Positions 55,601-63,875 of a stretch of DNA of 64,000 nucleotides are shown here, piece by piece. This DNA comes from G963676655 sp963676655 (GTDB taxonomy: Bacteria; Verrucomicrobiota; Lentisphaeria; Victivallales; Victivallaceae), in contig CAXXKX010000005.1 in NCBI GenBank assembly GCA_963676655.2, positions 682,001 through 746,000 of the forward strand, written 5' to 3'. The translations under genes and the position numbers were made by a program. Every line of letters begins with the position of its first letter. Position 1 is the stretch's first letter. The notes under the pieces are model-generated. The model ran no database searches. It was not told the origin of the DNA and saw only the letters and a program-made list of their open reading frames with translations.

Positions 55601-56398
55601 CTGGAATATGAAATTCCAGCGATTCAGCTTTGCGGCGTCCTGTTCGTTCGCGAAGCCTCCGGTCCGTTCCAGTATCTGGCCCGAAGTCAGCAGGTCGACT
55701 ACAAGCAACTGGACGTCGAAATCCTCAATGTCACCGGTCATGATCTGAGCGGAAATGTAAAATTAACTTCTATTGATTTCCAGATCCCGGACGCTGAGAA
55801 AAAATTCACAGCAAAATCTGGAATTATGCAGACCCTGGTATTTCCTTACAAAAACAGTATGCCCCCTGCCCTTACATCACTGGTCAACGTCAATATAAAC
55901 ATTCCGGACAACGGGAATCGAACCCTGCGTGGCGCGACCTATCCGTTTCTTGACGACGCCTCTTTTGAAAAAAGCAGCTGGCTCTATTATTCCAATATCG
56001 CAAGCAGCGGCAAACGCAGCATGATGGTAAAACCAAAAATTTCGGAAAAATTGATGCTGCGATTGTATCCGGACACAAAATACCGGTTGACCTGTAAAAT
56101 CCGTCAATTGAACCCGGCAGATAAAAAAGTTATTTGTGTATGGTTCTTCAACTGGAAAGGCGCTCAGGGACGGTTTGACGGCAAAGACCTTTATTTCAGA
56201 CAGAACACACGTCCGACCGCAAACTGGAAAACCGTGGAAATGACTTTTAAAACCCCGCCGATGTGTCTTGAGATGCCTCTGACGATCCGCGCCTATAACG
56301 GCGCTATCCTGCTGGATGACTTTAAGCTGGAAAAACTTTCAGCCGACGCCAAAGTAAAACATCTGCCGAATTATGATTGGTCAAAACTGAAAAAGTAA
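52616..56398 (+). CDS. Very large secreted glycan-active protein (DUF6259-like), paralog 1
   Basis: A 1,260-residue protein with signal peptide MRILFAIIVSLSLSSRAG. An N-terminal CBM6/35-like module is recognisable by CLEAENYNDIFW and PQASGGKYIERM (~60-110). A beta-sandwich precedes a TIM-barrel-like centre (LPHVQIWGTDGANSC; KVGYYILGQGP; CKTVYLDTFHTQADNPDFNP; PDFLPVMEMQCDAY), which resembles the DUF6259 putative glycosidase region. A jelly-roll domain lies at the C-terminus (PFLDDASFEKSSW; GAILLDDFKLEKL). Catalytic residues are not certain. It follows the sugar-binding gene by 16 bp and is paralogous to the gene at 56801. Confidence 0.72.
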   Translation: MRILFAIIVSLSLSSRAGEINRTVPLKIESSNAISAQTGTIGIFRNLPRQQSGDKLICLEAENYNDIFWQGVGQETTSSEDLLRNMENRGKFKAYSDPQASGGKYIERMTLATYYFGVADPGKYTIWYRFYMPRKANWQFNQHLSRVGKEDVKLNGPVKQWFWQKGSTYDLKKMSYRLQLAFFHNGKRIDKIVFSRDPNYKPTGTGPAPTPVSKRLRTGRVDFVPVEIAPDVKSPTVKFTRLNKTGILLARYTLDNGKHWKTLAGDGKLALPANKTNTVKLQFFLKPDKNGKYPEITLPELMLRQNSSDYAVLENSSVAYIFNRKTGGIDSIRLKGESIPVKLPDTGIPVFSLMLKPDNNSTKGKVILTSADFKTVKSAISGNNFSCEYFNSQYNIRLVAVYTLTPVGFLDTRLTVKNNDKNDILETTFPIISQVRIGPDANDDILIWPLGTGKKFPAPVSKSAQTAYYPRAGLGYFDIYDKQAGFYMANHDPGLYSTVMNAAPDEARTWMNFNFIRRNRIKANGGNVNYRYAFGAHHGDWHRAALWYKAWYRTVFPDYKPPTWLAESNGWLFDNLAQAGPHSCYRNLPALTFRRAILYGLPHVQIWGTDGANSCQTYFMPPEFMGGPEAMKQASQWWKQRGGKVGYYILGQGPSAWCFSNQSKAYFGVQWKNMPDWAVPPGKKAGTSEKWLMENARYDHQDRRTPENHRSKTKAQKETAANYPWDYIAMSNYSKPWNNLLLFWVVDKYLRDWGCKTVYLDTFHTQADNPDFNPFLKLHGEGQGGKMRSLLAKELFERGRKIDPDFLPVMEMQCDAYTPWMAIQCSSSAKDTEMYKFTHPECKYFQGHTAQGTRGLVRFERFSSCWLYGNLFDHRLTDDWTWEVIKMRQWVTRWINAARFMDDLGLQINAPELKGKVHRVEQPGTCGFLVNFWNTARREWPAENKTLRSQPWKPYKITQKLSPLGKVADWTPKRAFLIEMGKAPRPLEFKVNNGILEYEIPAIQLCGVLFVREASGPFQYLARSQQVDYKQLDVEILNVTGHDLSGNVKLTSIDFQIPDAEKKFTAKSGIMQTLVFPYKNSMPPALTSLVNVNINIPDNGNRTLRGATYPFLDDASFEKSSWLYYSNIASSGKRSMMVKPKISEKLMLRLYPDTKYRLTCKIRQLNPADKKVICVWFFNWKGAQGRFDGKDLYFRQNTRPTANWKTVEMTFKTPPMCLEMPLTIRAYNGAILLDDFKLEKLSADAKVKHLPNYDWSKLKK

Positions 56399-56446
56399 GG
56401 ATCTTACATGGACATTTTCGATAAGCTAAGTAATCATTATGAAGCC

Positions 56447-56711
56447 CCTGGGAGCGAGAATGTCTCGTCCGCATGTATTTACCCTGAGAGCGCGGACGTC
56501 CCGTCCGCATGTATTTATCCTGGGAGCGCGGACGTCTCGTCCGCATGTATTTATCCTGGGAGCGCGGACGTCTCGTCCGCATATGGAGTTTACTTTATCG
56601 CGTATCACTATCGGCGCTTTGCGCCGTCAAAAGAAATCGATTCACCATACTCCAACCCCATCTGGCAGGCGGAAACGCCTGCATGCGGACGAGACGTCCG
56701 CGTTCCCAGGG
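56447..56711. repeat. Composite REP-like element with four tandem 36-bp units
   Basis: Four 36-bp units start at 56447, 56483, 56519 and 56555, each CCTGGGAGC plus the hairpin GCGGACG-TCT-CGTCCGC (the first is degenerate) plus ATGTATTTA. Then comes a middle part (TATCGGCGCTTTGCGCCGTC) and two hairpins: GCAGGCG-GAAA-CGCCTGC (56665-56682) and GCGGACG-AGA-CGTCCGC (56685-56701) with tail GTTCCCAGGG. In reverse orientation the order equals the 38.6-kb element. Fills the 402-bp gap between the two giant paralogs; not coding. Confidence 0.92.
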
Positions 56712-56800
56712 AGAAAATATAAATTATCAAGTTGCCGGAAAATAAAATTTTTGACAAGATTCAATAATAAATATATAGTTAACAACGATAAGGAAAAACC

Positions 56801-59800
56801 ATGAAACGGACAGTAATACTCGCGTTATTCGCGGCTTTTGCCGCCAACGCCCAAACCCGGCAACTACCACTGGAGGCTGAAACGTTCTCCGGTTGCTACA
56901 CTGAAGGCGGCAGGATAAAACTGCATAAGACCCTGCCATCACAGACCGGCAGCGGCAATGTGGTAATCGAATCCGAAAACGCTTACAACCTGTTCTTTCA
57001 GGAAGACGTTTTTGCCCGTAAAAGCGGAGCCAAAGCGGATCAGTTAATCCAGATCAAACACAGCGCCGCCGATTACACTCCGCAGGCTGACAAAACAGCA
57101 TCCGGCGGCAAATATATCGATTATGCAACTCTGGCAGTTTATCAATTTAATATTGAAACGCCGGGCAAATACTATGTCTGGGCCCGTCACTGGGTTCCAT
57201 TCAAAGCCAACTGGGGCTACAGTCTTAAAATAGACAAGATCAAATCAGACATTTCTCTTTCCAAGCTCATTCCAGCGGCCAAAACCTGGTTCTGGGTCAA
57301 GTGTCCGGCGGTTTATCTGACTAAAGGCAACCACTCGATGAGTGTGACTAATCTTTTGAACGGAAAACGCCTTGACGCGATTGTCCTGACTCTGGATAAA
57401 AATTTCGACCCGGCCAAACATCATCTGAAAGCGTCAAGCCCAAAAGCGGTCCATGACGGCTCCGTTATCTTCAAGCCGGTCCTGCCAGTCGGCCTCAAAA
57501 ACTGGAAAAAACTTGTTTTTAAACAGTTGAATCAAGGCGGAAAATACGAATTCTATCGACTCAACGGCAAACAATGGACCAAACTGCATAAAAATGATCT
57601 AACCGGCAATAAACCACTGGAACTGAAACTGGTCATGACCCGCACCGCCGACACCGCTCCGGTCATATCCGATCTGCAGGCGGTATACGACTTTGACAGC
57701 GCCTCATTCATCACTTTGGGTAATAAATACCTGCAACTGTTTTTCGACCGCAAAACCGGCGCGCTGTCCGGCATTATAAACAATAAAACCCAAACCGTCT
57801 ACCAGCCGGTCGGAATCAAATGCAATATGTTTGATCTGCTGCTCAAACAGCCAGGCAGGAAACAGCGTTACTGGATAAGCCAAAGCGAATGCAAACTGTT
57901 GAAAGCAGTCGATTCAAAAGACAAAGTACAGTTGCACTGGCAGTCTGATAAATATAATGTTGACGTGATTTTCAATATCCAACTCACCGGGACCGAATTG
58001 ATCAATTGGGACGTTAAAGTTATCAACAACAATCCAAAACTTGATGTACTGGAAGTTGAGGCACCCAAACTCACCGAACTGAAAATCAGCGCAAGTCCGC
58101 AGGATGACATGCTGGTATGGCCGTTTTCCGCCGGTGAATTTATCGCGTTCCCGGCCTCGAAAGGTGAATTCTCCATCGCCTATCCCGACCACGCCGGACT
58201 GGCTTATGCCGACCTGTACAATCAAAAAGAAGGTATTTACTTCGGCTGTCATGATCCGCTGCTGGTGGCCACACATTTCATTTCCCGCGCCAATATCGGC
58301 CAAAGCGCCATCGGTTTGAGTGTCAACCGGAAACACCGGATCAAACCTGGAACTGAACTAACCACACGCTTTGCCGTTGCCCCGCATGTCGGAGACTGGC
58401 ATACCGGAGCCGGATTCTATCGGAATTATTTTTACTCTCAATACCCGGTCAATAAATATCAACCCTGGCTGCGGGCCAGCGATGCCTGGAAAGTCGGCGG
58501 CGGATCCGGACATGGCGGTTTTGTCTCAAAGGCCAAAGATTACACCAATCTGATCGGCGATTACAAACGGGCCGCGTTTCTCTCATTGCCGTACATCCAG
58601 TCATGGGGCAGCATCTTCAATGGTGCTTGTCCGACCTTCTATCTGCCCAGACTCGACAAAGGCGGAGCCAAAATGTTTACCAGAATGATCGAAATGTGGC
58701 GTAACAACGGCGGTCAGACCGGCTTCTATTTCCATGGTAATTCGGTTACGCCATACTACCTGCTCTCGGACAAGTATTTTACCGTCAAATGGGATAAATA
58801 TCCGAAAGAATTGCGGCCGCCAAGCTGGGAATGGTACATCAAGAACAAGGAGTACACTTCTGAAGACGCGGTTGTGGACAAAAATGAAATGTTAAAGTTA
58901 ACCGCCAAGCTCAATAAAATGCATCTGGATACGACAAAAAAATATAAACACGGCAACCAGGAGGAAAGCCTGACCGGCTACATGCCGATGTCCTGGCGCA
59001 GCAGTGCGTTTCCAGATTACCTGATGAAATGGATCGGTATTTACGTCAAGGATTACCATTGCAACACCGCGTATCTCGACACCTTCGCTTTCCGCAACGA
59101 CCGGGCCGATTTCAACCCGTACCTAAAACTCCACGGCGAAGGCGACAAGCCGATGTATAAAATGGTTTTCCTGAAAAAACTGATGAAGACCATGCGTTCT
59201 TATGAACCTGACTTCTGCGCTCTGACTGAAGGCGTGGCTGATGTATTCGGAACCAACCTCTATTTTCTGCTTTCCGGTTTTGCCCGTAATCCAAACATCT
59301 TCCGTTATACCCTGCCCGACCAGATATTCTTCCAGGGCAGTTGCAACGCGCTGTGGTCGCAGCCTTTAACCCGGAAAAGCATCACGCAATCATTCATGGT
59401 CGGCAACCGCTTCGACCTGGTCGGTATCTATGGACACACTTACTACATGCTGCTGCTGCGCCAACAGGTCAGTCCGTTCCTGAATTATGCCGCGTTCAAT
59501 GATACGGTCGGCATTGATTCAAGCGATCCGGATATTCTAATCTACAACCATGTAACCATGCCAAAAACCGATAAATACATCAACAACTTCGGCTCAAAAG
59601 CGATCGCTTTCACGATAGCCAATTCGCGTCTAAAAAAAGCAAAAATCAGCTACACGGTACCGCAAGGTTTCAACCCGCGTTGCGGTTACGTCTTTGAGTT
59701 ATACAAGGCTCCTCGAAAATTACAGTTCACCCGTAATGGAGAGAAAGTTTCGTTCGCGTTGCCTGAAGCCGAAACCTCCTGTGTGATCCTGGGTGATGAA

Positions 59801-60571
59801 CTCAAAGGGCCGCAATGCTGGACCGCTACTTTACGGCAGCGCGATTTAAATACGATCAACGTCAGCATTTTCAATTTCAAACCGGAAACAGAAACATTCA
59901 AGATATCCTCATCGTTTAACGGGGATACTAAAGTCGTCAAAGTTCCTGGAGGAACGATGCAGTCGGTAATGTTGTCCCCTGCTGAAAAATCGGCTGAATT
60001 CAAACTGGAAAACGTGACCGTATCCTCCCCGGATTATAGCCGCAAATTCGTCACGGCCCTTGGAAATACCGGACGCCGCATCCCGCGTCCGCCTGGATAC
60101 AAGCCGCCACCGAAAACTAAAACCGCAGTCAAAACCGCCGCCACAGGCCCGGGAAAGGTAATTCTCAACCTGAATTTCGAGGAAGACAAATATTGTACGG
60201 ATAAACCATATCAGGGCAAAAGATGCCTGGAACTGAAAGGCTCCGGCAAGTATGTCATAAAAAAATTCCCGCTGCAACTTGAAAATAACACAAAATATAA
60301 AATTGTCCTGGCGCTCCGCAAAGGGTTCGACACCTCGCTGACCGGACATCACAATAATGCGGTGGTAGCTAATTATTCAAAAGACAGAAAACTCAAGATT
60401 TATATAAATCTGGGAACCAGCACCCCGCGCGACAATAAATGGCATATCCTGGCCGGCACGTTCACCACAGACGATAAAGTATTCAACTCCGGCCTGTATT
60501 TTTACAATACCAATTCAAAAGACAGTGTCTGGATAGACGCCATCAAACTGGAAAAAGTTTCCCCTAAATAA
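56801..60571 (+). CDS. Very large secreted glycan-active protein (DUF6259-like), paralog 2
   Basis: A 1,256-residue protein with signal peptide MKRTVILALFAAFAANA. Same order as its neighbour: CBM6/35-like module (ESENAYNLFFQ; TASGGKYIDYATL), beta-sandwich, TIM-barrel-like centre (LPYIQSWGSIFNGACPTFYL; CNTAYLDTFAFRNDRADFNP; PDFCALTEGVADVFG), then a Pro-rich linker (RRIPRPPGYKPPPKTK) and a CenC/CBM4_9 jelly roll shared with the protein at 51343. The linker and terminal domain differ from paralog 1, so the pair arose by duplication followed by domain exchange. Last gene of the GntR cassette. Confidence 0.72.
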   Translation: MKRTVILALFAAFAANAQTRQLPLEAETFSGCYTEGGRIKLHKTLPSQTGSGNVVIESENAYNLFFQEDVFARKSGAKADQLIQIKHSAADYTPQADKTASGGKYIDYATLAVYQFNIETPGKYYVWARHWVPFKANWGYSLKIDKIKSDISLSKLIPAAKTWFWVKCPAVYLTKGNHSMSVTNLLNGKRLDAIVLTLDKNFDPAKHHLKASSPKAVHDGSVIFKPVLPVGLKNWKKLVFKQLNQGGKYEFYRLNGKQWTKLHKNDLTGNKPLELKLVMTRTADTAPVISDLQAVYDFDSASFITLGNKYLQLFFDRKTGALSGIINNKTQTVYQPVGIKCNMFDLLLKQPGRKQRYWISQSECKLLKAVDSKDKVQLHWQSDKYNVDVIFNIQLTGTELINWDVKVINNNPKLDVLEVEAPKLTELKISASPQDDMLVWPFSAGEFIAFPASKGEFSIAYPDHAGLAYADLYNQKEGIYFGCHDPLLVATHFISRANIGQSAIGLSVNRKHRIKPGTELTTRFAVAPHVGDWHTGAGFYRNYFYSQYPVNKYQPWLRASDAWKVGGGSGHGGFVSKAKDYTNLIGDYKRAAFLSLPYIQSWGSIFNGACPTFYLPRLDKGGAKMFTRMIEMWRNNGGQTGFYFHGNSVTPYYLLSDKYFTVKWDKYPKELRPPSWEWYIKNKEYTSEDAVVDKNEMLKLTAKLNKMHLDTTKKYKHGNQEESLTGYMPMSWRSSAFPDYLMKWIGIYVKDYHCNTAYLDTFAFRNDRADFNPYLKLHGEGDKPMYKMVFLKKLMKTMRSYEPDFCALTEGVADVFGTNLYFLLSGFARNPNIFRYTLPDQIFFQGSCNALWSQPLTRKSITQSFMVGNRFDLVGIYGHTYYMLLLRQQVSPFLNYAAFNDTVGIDSSDPDILIYNHVTMPKTDKYINNFGSKAIAFTIANSRLKKAKISYTVPQGFNPRCGYVFELYKAPRKLQFTRNGEKVSFALPEAETSCVILGDELKGPQCWTATLRQRDLNTINVSIFNFKPETETFKISSSFNGDTKVVKVPGGTMQSVMLSPAEKSAEFKLENVTVSSPDYSRKFVTALGNTGRRIPRPPGYKPPPKTKTAVKTAATGPGKVILNLNFEEDKYCTDKPYQGKRCLELKGSGKYVIKKFPLQLENNTKYKIVLALRKGFDTSLTGHHNNAVVANYSKDRKLKIYINLGTSTPRDNKWHILAGTFTTDDKVFNSGLYFYNTNSKDSVWIDAIKLEKVSPK

Positions 60572-60670
60572 TTCGTTAAACAAAAGCATCCAATTGCATC
60601 AAACAATAAGCCCCTTCTACTTAACCGGCAATTATTTAAATTTATTTATTAAACTACATAATAATTTAAT

Positions 60671-60699
60671 TTGACAAACCCGTTTCCAACCATTATATT
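60671..60699 (+). promoter_or_regulatory. Sigma-70-type promoter of the RAYT gene
   Basis: TTGACA (60671-60676), 17-bp spacer, TATATT (60694-60699), 35 bp before the ATG. Confidence 0.75.
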
Positions 60700-60733
60700 A
60701 TCTATAAACTTGTCAACAACGGAGGGAAAAATC

Positions 60734-61717
60734 ATGTCAGGACGTGGAACACGCATGAAAGTCAAGGGCGAAGGCTGCTATTATCACCTGATGAACCGGA
60801 CAGCCGGATGCAGAGGCGAAAAACCGTTTAATCGGGTCGATATGGAATACGGCTTTCGGCTGCTGCAAAATCTTTGCGAATATTTCTTGATCGAGGTGAT
60901 TTCAGCTGCCTGGATGGGAAACCATTTCCATGTGGTCGTTTACGCTCCCGGACCGGACGAATTGCCGTCGATCGAAGATATTGCCAGACGACACAACAAT
61001 TACTATAACAGTATGTTAGAGAAGTTCACTTACGCGCCAAAACAAATGCCGAAGATTAATCCAGACAATCCTGAAACATGTCGCGAAGTCGGCCTGAAAA
61101 TGATTGATATCAGCTACTTTATGCGCGCCTTCCAACAACGTTTCACCGTAGTCTACAACCAATCCCGCGACCGCATCGGCAAACTCTGGGCCAACAAATT
61201 TAAAAGCGTCATTCTCGACAGTCGCAATTCCTTGGAAGCGTGCGTCTTATATGTAGAATTGAATCCCGTCCGCGCCGGACTAACGACCAATCCCGCCGAC
61301 TACAATTTTACGACATGGGGACGTTATTGCGGCACTGGAAAACACATGTTTCAAGCAAATTTCGTCAAGCACCTCAAAGAAAATATCTGGCACCGCGACA
61401 CCTCGAAATGGACCGACAACGATCTTTTCAGCTATTTTCGGAGTGAACTTGCTCGCATCGTCGCGGCAGAGAGCGGAGCCTCGAGTGAGGAGATATTTGA
61501 GGCACAGGAATATGCCAAACGTCAGGAATCGATGCCGGTCCGTTTCCTGCAACGCACCCGACATTTCAGCGACGGAGCAATATTAGGTTCCAAACTTTTC
61601 ATTCGTGAAATGGGCGCAAAATTCGACAATCCAGACCGAATCAGCAAAAAACAACTAAGCCGAGGCCTCGGCCCCGCCGGAACGATAATCTATTGTTTCC
61701 GCAAATTGCAAAGTTGA
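60734..61717 (+). CDS. REP-associated tyrosine transposase (RAYT, Y1 HUH superfamily)
   Basis: A 327-residue single-strand transposase of the IS200/IS605-like Y1 superfamily. The HUH motif is GNHFHVVV (His64, His66), the candidate catalytic tyrosine is Tyr141 in TVVYNQSRDRIGKLW, and YVELNPVRAGL (173-183) is the family's hallmark. The ATG at 60734 has GGAGGG 8 nt upstream; frame-open sequence before it is promoter. RAYTs are chromosomal genes thought to move or shape REP hairpins rather than themselves. Hairpin arrays lie on both sides (56.4 and 63.3 kb), and it is convergent with a sigma-54 activator 18 bp away. About 120 C-terminal residues are beyond the usual core. Confidence 0.93.
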   Translation: MSGRGTRMKVKGEGCYYHLMNRTAGCRGEKPFNRVDMEYGFRLLQNLCEYFLIEVISAAWMGNHFHVVVYAPGPDELPSIEDIARRHNNYYNSMLEKFTYAPKQMPKINPDNPETCREVGLKMIDISYFMRAFQQRFTVVYNQSRDRIGKLWANKFKSVILDSRNSLEACVLYVELNPVRAGLTTNPADYNFTTWGRYCGTGKHMFQANFVKHLKENIWHRDTSKWTDNDLFSYFRSELARIVAAESGASSEEIFEAQEYAKRQESMPVRFLQRTRHFSDGAILGSKLFIREMGAKFDNPDRISKKQLSRGLGPAGTIIYCFRKLQS

Positions 61718-61735
61718 CACCGATATCACCAATAA

Positions 61736-63250
61736 TCATCTAAGGACCGAGTCAATTCGTTTTTTAACAGTGCGGCGGTCGAGTTCAAGGAGCTGGGCCG
61801 CCTTTTGATAGCTGCCGGTTTTCTGGTACATTTTAGCACAATACAGGTTCAACAGTTCATCCGCGGTAAGGGAGCAGTCTTCGATGCTCCGATTCAGGCT
61901 TTCTTCCTGCTGTTCATACATATTGCCGGACGGGGAATATTGTCCCCGGATCAAAATATTCCGGACACATTGTTCAAGTTCCCGGACATTTCCGGGCCAC
62001 GGATATTCCGTTCCAAAATTCCGTTTGATCCAACTCAACGCTTCTTCCGCCAGATCATCGGCTTCCGCGCGACCAATAATTCTGACCGAAAGGAAATGGA
62101 CCAGATTCTCCAGCCCCTGGTTTGAACCGGCCAGTTGCTGACGAAGAGTAGGAGTTTCGATTATATCCGCGCAGAGACGATAGTAAAGATCACTGCGGAA
62201 CCTGCCCTGACGGATGAATTCGGCCAGATTGCGATTGGTCGCGGCAATAATCTTGCCTTTGAACATCCGGTCATCGGTTTCACCGAGACGCTGGAATTTC
62301 CGGCTCTGCAGCAGCCGCAACAGTTTCACCTGAATCTCCTCGTTTATCTCACCGATCTCGTCAAGGAAAACGGTGCCGAATTCGGAACATAGTTCCATCC
62401 AGCCAATCCGGTCCTGCAACGCTCCGGTATAAGCGCCTTTTTTATGCCCGAACAACTCGGATTCGATCAGCGTGTGCGGCATTGCCGACAAATGCAGCGG
62501 ATGAAACAGTTCCCGGTAATCCTCCTTGAATTTTTTCCGCGCCGAATCAAACTGAATATACTGTGACATCGCCACGGCGTAAGCGACCAGTTCTTTTCCG
62601 GTACCCGATTCACCGGTTATCAAAGTAGTGATATTGTGCATTTTTTTGTAAAGCGAACGGTTGTAGCGATGAATGTCATGAGTAAAAATCGACTGCCAGA
62701 TCGCCGCGCGCAGTTCCGCCATAGGCAGAGAACTGCCGATAATAAAATCGAAGATATAATAAAAAGCCCGGTGCACCTGATAAAATATTTCAAACGTCTT
62801 AACGGTTTCATAACGTTCCGGATAATTATAGCCGGGAACTTTCAATAATCCGGTCATTTCATTCTCGAAATCAACATAGAAATTTAATTCAACATTACCT
62901 CTACCGTCATAAATCGGGGCAGTCATCCGTTCCCGGTACTTTTCAAACAAATGGTAAACCGCGACATCCTCGTAGATCTGAAACTCTTCTTTATCCGCTT
63001 TTAATTGTTTGTTTCGCAACCGCGCATTAAGTTCAAGCGTCAAATTTTCCGCACGTGCGCTGATCCCGTCAATATTACATTTTGAATCCCCGCTCTTTGA
63101 ATGAACGTTCCAGACCATACCCTGGTCCCGGTAAGCAGATCCGAGAATCGTTTTCTCAAGCGCTATCCGCTCCGGCATAAACGGGTTGGTATAATTCAAT
63201 GCCGCTATCGCTTCCGCCGCCGCGCGTTCTCCATCTTTGAACAATCTCAT
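61736..63250 (-). CDS. Sigma-54-dependent transcriptional activator (AAA+), Fis-type HTH
   Basis: A 504-residue enhancer-binding protein. Residues 1-200 are a helical domain I do not recognise. The AAA+ core has Walker A GESGTGKE (213-220), the sigma-54-contacting loop GAYTGA (272-277, a normal GAFTGA variant), Walker B TVFLDEIGE (293-301) and the arginine-finger region RFRSDLYYRL (350-359). A Fis-like helix-turn-helix ends it (YQKAAQLLELDRRTVKKRID). The ATG at 63250 has AGGAGG upstream. The frame continues open upstream only because it runs through hairpin repeats. Its promoter region is replaced by, or lies within, the ten-unit array starting 55 bp upstream. Confidence 0.92.
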   Translation of the reverse strand: MRLFKDGERAAAEAIAALNYTNPFMPERIALEKTILGSAYRDQGMVWNVHSKSGDSKCNIDGISARAENLTLELNARLRNKQLKADKEEFQIYEDVAVYHLFEKYRERMTAPIYDGRGNVELNFYVDFENEMTGLLKVPGYNYPERYETVKTFEIFYQVHRAFYYIFDFIIGSSLPMAELRAAIWQSIFTHDIHRYNRSLYKKMHNITTLITGESGTGKELVAYAVAMSQYIQFDSARKKFKEDYRELFHPLHLSAMPHTLIESELFGHKKGAYTGALQDRIGWMELCSEFGTVFLDEIGEINEEIQVKLLRLLQSRKFQRLGETDDRMFKGKIIAATNRNLAEFIRQGRFRSDLYYRLCADIIETPTLRQQLAGSNQGLENLVHFLSVRIIGRAEADDLAEEALSWIKRNFGTEYPWPGNVRELEQCVRNILIRGQYSPSGNMYEQQEESLNRSIEDCSLTADELLNLYCAKMYQKTGSYQKAAQLLELDRRTVKKRIDSVLR

Positions 63251-63304
63251 GAGCTTCCTCCTGATGTCTGATCTAAAATAAATATCGTTTAAATTTTTCC
63301 GGTT

Positions 63305-63834
63305 GGCACGAGACGTGCCTATATGCGGACGAGACGTCCGCGTTCCCAGGTTCAACCGGCACGAGACGTGCCTATATGCGGACGAGACGTCCGCGTTCCC
63401 AGGTTCAAGCGGCACGAGACGTGCCTATATGCGGACGAGACGTCCGCGTTCCCAGGTTCAACCGGCACGAGACGTGCCTATATGCGGACGAGACGTCCGC
63501 GTTTCCAGGTTCAACCGGCACGAGACGTGCCTATATGCGGACGAGACGTCCGCGTTCCCAGGTTCAAGCGGCACGAGACGTGCCTATATGCGGACGAGAC
63601 GTCCGCGTTCCCAGGTTCAACCGGCACGAGACGTGCCTATATGCGGACGAGACGTCCGCGTTCCCAGGTTCAACCGGCACGAGACGTGCCTATATGCGGA
63701 CGAGACGTCCGCGTTCCCAGGTTCAACCGGCACGAGACGTGCCTATATGCGGACGAGACGTCCGCGTTCCCAGGTTCAACCGGCACGAGACGTGCCTATA
63801 TGCGGACGAGATGTCCGCGTTCCCAGGGAGCAAC
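63305..63834. repeat. Ten tandem 53-bp units, each with two hairpins
   Basis: Units start at 63305 and every 53 bp to 63782. Each is GGCACG-AGA-CGTGCC, TATAT, GCGGACG-AGA-CGTCCGC, then GTTCCCAGGTTCAAC. Copies are nearly identical (occasional C/G at the unit junction, one T in unit 4, one T in the last). Since 53 is not divisible by three, all forward frames stay open through the array; the frames are not genes. It sits in the upstream region of the sigma-54 activator gene. Confidence 0.97.
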
Positions 63835-63875
63835 GCGCTGAACGCTAACTTTTGGCATCCGACATGCTTTGCTAT

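Noticed and set aside
63251..63415. N-terminal extension of the sigma-54 activator
   Set aside because: The 55 extra codons run into hairpin repeats; the ATG at 63250 has an AGGAGG site.
63305..63834. Possible CRISPR array
   Set aside because: Whole 53-bp units are repeated with no unique spacers, and no cas genes are near.
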